Assembly (NCBI GenBank): GCA_016763315.1
Contig: JAESTZ010000046.1
Location: forward strand, 1-43,183
Reading direction: 5' to 3'
Origin: Robiginitomaculum sp.
GTDB taxonomy: Bacteria > Pseudomonadota > Alphaproteobacteria > Caulobacterales > Maricaulaceae
DNA length: 43,183 bases
Shown here in pieces: positions 42,086-43,183 of the stretch. Made by a program: the position numbers and the translations under genes. Each line of letters starts with the position of its first letter. Position 1 is the stretch's first letter. The notes beneath the pieces were generated by a model. That model had not been told where the DNA came from, made no database searches, and saw nothing but the letters and a program-made list of their open reading frames with translations.

Positions 42086-43183
42086 TTACAAGTCAGCTGC
42101 CCAACGTAGCACCGGCTTACGCGCCGCTAATGTTTCATCTAGTCTTCGCAAGGGAGCTTTCAGTGGTGCTTCGGTGAAGCGTTCCACTTCGCCGGATTTC
42201 GCACTTTTTGCCAATTCCAGCATGGTATCAGCGAATTCATCTAGACTTTGTAATGATTCAGTTTCCGTTGGTTCCACCAATAATGCTCCATGTACCACCA
42301 ATGGAAAATACATAGTCATTGGATGGTAGCCCTCATCGATCAATGCTTTGGCAAAATCCAGTGTTGTAACACCGGTATCGGCCAAAAAGCTGTCATCGAA
42401 TAAGGCTTCGTGCATGCAATGACCTTCAAATGCCGGGCTGAGGTAATTTTTTAATCGTGCCAGCAAATAATTGGCGTTTAATACGGCATCTTCGGAGACT
42501 TGCCGCAATCCGTCACCGCCATGGCTCATCATATAGGCCAATGCTCTGACAAACATACCCATTTGCCCATGAAATGCACACATACGACCAAACGAGTTTG
42601 GAGCCTGCTCATCATGCTCAATCATGTCTAGTTTACCGTCATCGTTTTTGCGAACAAATGGCAATGGAGCAAATTCAGATAACCTAGCTGATAAAACTGT
42701 TGGCCCGGCACCAGGCCCGCCGCCGCCATGCGGGGTGGAAAAAGTTTTATGCAAATTGATGTGCATGGCATCAACACCAAGATCACGGACTTTGCATTTG
42801 CCCATAATCGCGTTCAAATTGGCACCATCACAATAAAAATAGCCGCCATGTTGATGTACCAAATCAGCGATTTCCTTGATATCCGGCTCGAACAACCCGC
42901 AAGTATTAGGGTTGGTCAGCATAATCGCCGCAACATCAGAACCTAGTTTGCTACGAAACACTTCCATATCAACTTGGCCATTGGCATTAGCTGGTATTTC
43001 ATCAATATCAAAGCCGCAAGCCGCCGCCGTTGCCGGATTGGTGCCATGGGCGCTTTCAGGAACTAAAACTCTTTTGCGGGTTTGCAATTCGCCCTTGGCA
43101 GCAATAGCTGCTCGAATTGCCATCATGCCACACATCTCGCCATGCGCTCCGGCTTTGGGTGATAACGCCACACTGTCCATGCC
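42086..43183 (-). CDS. gcvPB: Glycine dehydrogenase (decarboxylating) subunit 2, N-terminus cut off
   Basis: Pyridoxal-phosphate subunit of the P-protein in the glycine cleavage system. The frame runs off the right edge, so about 365 residues remain of the usual 480-530. The PLP lysine lies in HINLHKTFSTPHGGGGPGAGP (split near residue 150), the signature of GcvP C-terminal halves. GMDSVALSPKAGAHGEMCGMM at the visible start also matches internal GcvPB sequence, so the codon ATG 43180 is not the real start. The protein is the C-terminal half of a split GcvP (gcvPA/gcvPB), so gcvPA should lie just beyond the window. Confidence 0.95.
   Translation of the reverse strand, partial: GMDSVALSPKAGAHGEMCGMMAIRAAIAAKGELQTRKRVLVPESAHGTNPATAAACGFDIDEIPANANGQVDMEVFRSKLGSDVAAIMLTNPNTCGLFEPDIKEIADLVHQHGGYFYCDGANLNAIMGKCKVRDLGVDAMHINLHKTFSTPHGGGGPGAGPTVLSARLSEFAPLPFVRKNDDGKLDMIEHDEQAPNSFGRMCAFHGQMGMFVRALAYMMSHGGDGLRQVSEDAVLNANYLLARLKNYLSPAFEGHCMHEALFDDSFLADTGVTTLDFAKALIDEGYHPMTMYFPLVVHGALLVEPTETESLQSLDEFADTMLELAKSAKSGEVERFTEAPLKAPLRRLDETLAARKPVLRWAADL

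Overview
This window is chromosomal DNA from an alphaproteobacterium of fairly low GC content (low-to-mid 40s percent by eye, not computed). The lineage call rests on several traits: an alphaproteobacterial nuo operon in which nuoE has a Lys/Ala-rich tail; an Fo-only ATP synthase operon (atpI-B-E-b'-b) with two different b-type subunits and no F1 genes; a DUF721-DsbA-SMC block; sdhE directly upstream of mfd; and a response-regulator/degenerate-GGDEF protein that resembles Caulobacter PopA. PopA-like architecture suggests a relative of Caulobacterales/Hyphomonadaceae. This is an inference, not proof.

Layout. 1-12545 (minus strand): respiratory complex I operon in the order nuoA-B-C-D-[SHOCT-like membrane protein]-[Cys-rich protein]-E-F-[2-TM protein]-G-H-I-J-K-L, plus the first codons of nuoM at the left edge. 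Junctions are tight and often overlap by 1, 4 or 8 nt, so the three extra small genes are translationally embedded. 12830-13957 (plus): exported von Willebrand factor A protein. 13970-18061 (minus): phosphate ABC transporter pstS-C-A-B without phoU or phoB, with a divergent ArsR-type regulator at 18173. 18480-19046: gene-free stretch with a composite repeat. 19047-20351 (minus): PopA-like protein. 20455-21555 (plus): alpha-methylacyl-CoA racemase. 21655-25420 (minus): sdhE and mfd. 25480-32582 (minus): secreted M6 metallopeptidase, FadL-type porin, TusA, DsrE2, and an HExxH peptidase with TPR repeats. 32727-37456 (plus): DUF721 protein, DsbA-like lipoprotein and SMC. 37581-40123 (plus): Fo ATP synthase. 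40131-40826: gene-free stretch with a second copy of the composite repeat and two palindromic elements. 40827-43183 (minus): Sel1-repeat protein, small membrane protein, and glycine decarboxylase subunit 2 cut by the window edge.

Most of the window is housekeeping: NADH oxidation by complex I, H+-driven ATP synthesis by Fo, phosphate import, transcription-coupled repair, chromosome organisation and glycine cleavage. The most unusual observation is non-coding. The two longest gene-free stretches (18.5-19.0 kb and 40.1-40.8 kb) hold diverged copies of the same roughly 310-330 bp sequence in opposite orientation, each followed on the same side by a REP-like arm. They share a conserved pair of AACCCTTG / CAAGGGTT motifs that could form a stem. 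I do not recognise this family. It could be a mobile non-autonomous element, a structured RNA or a protein-binding array. I saw no CRISPR array, defence island, prophage, insertion-sequence transposase, tRNA or rRNA.
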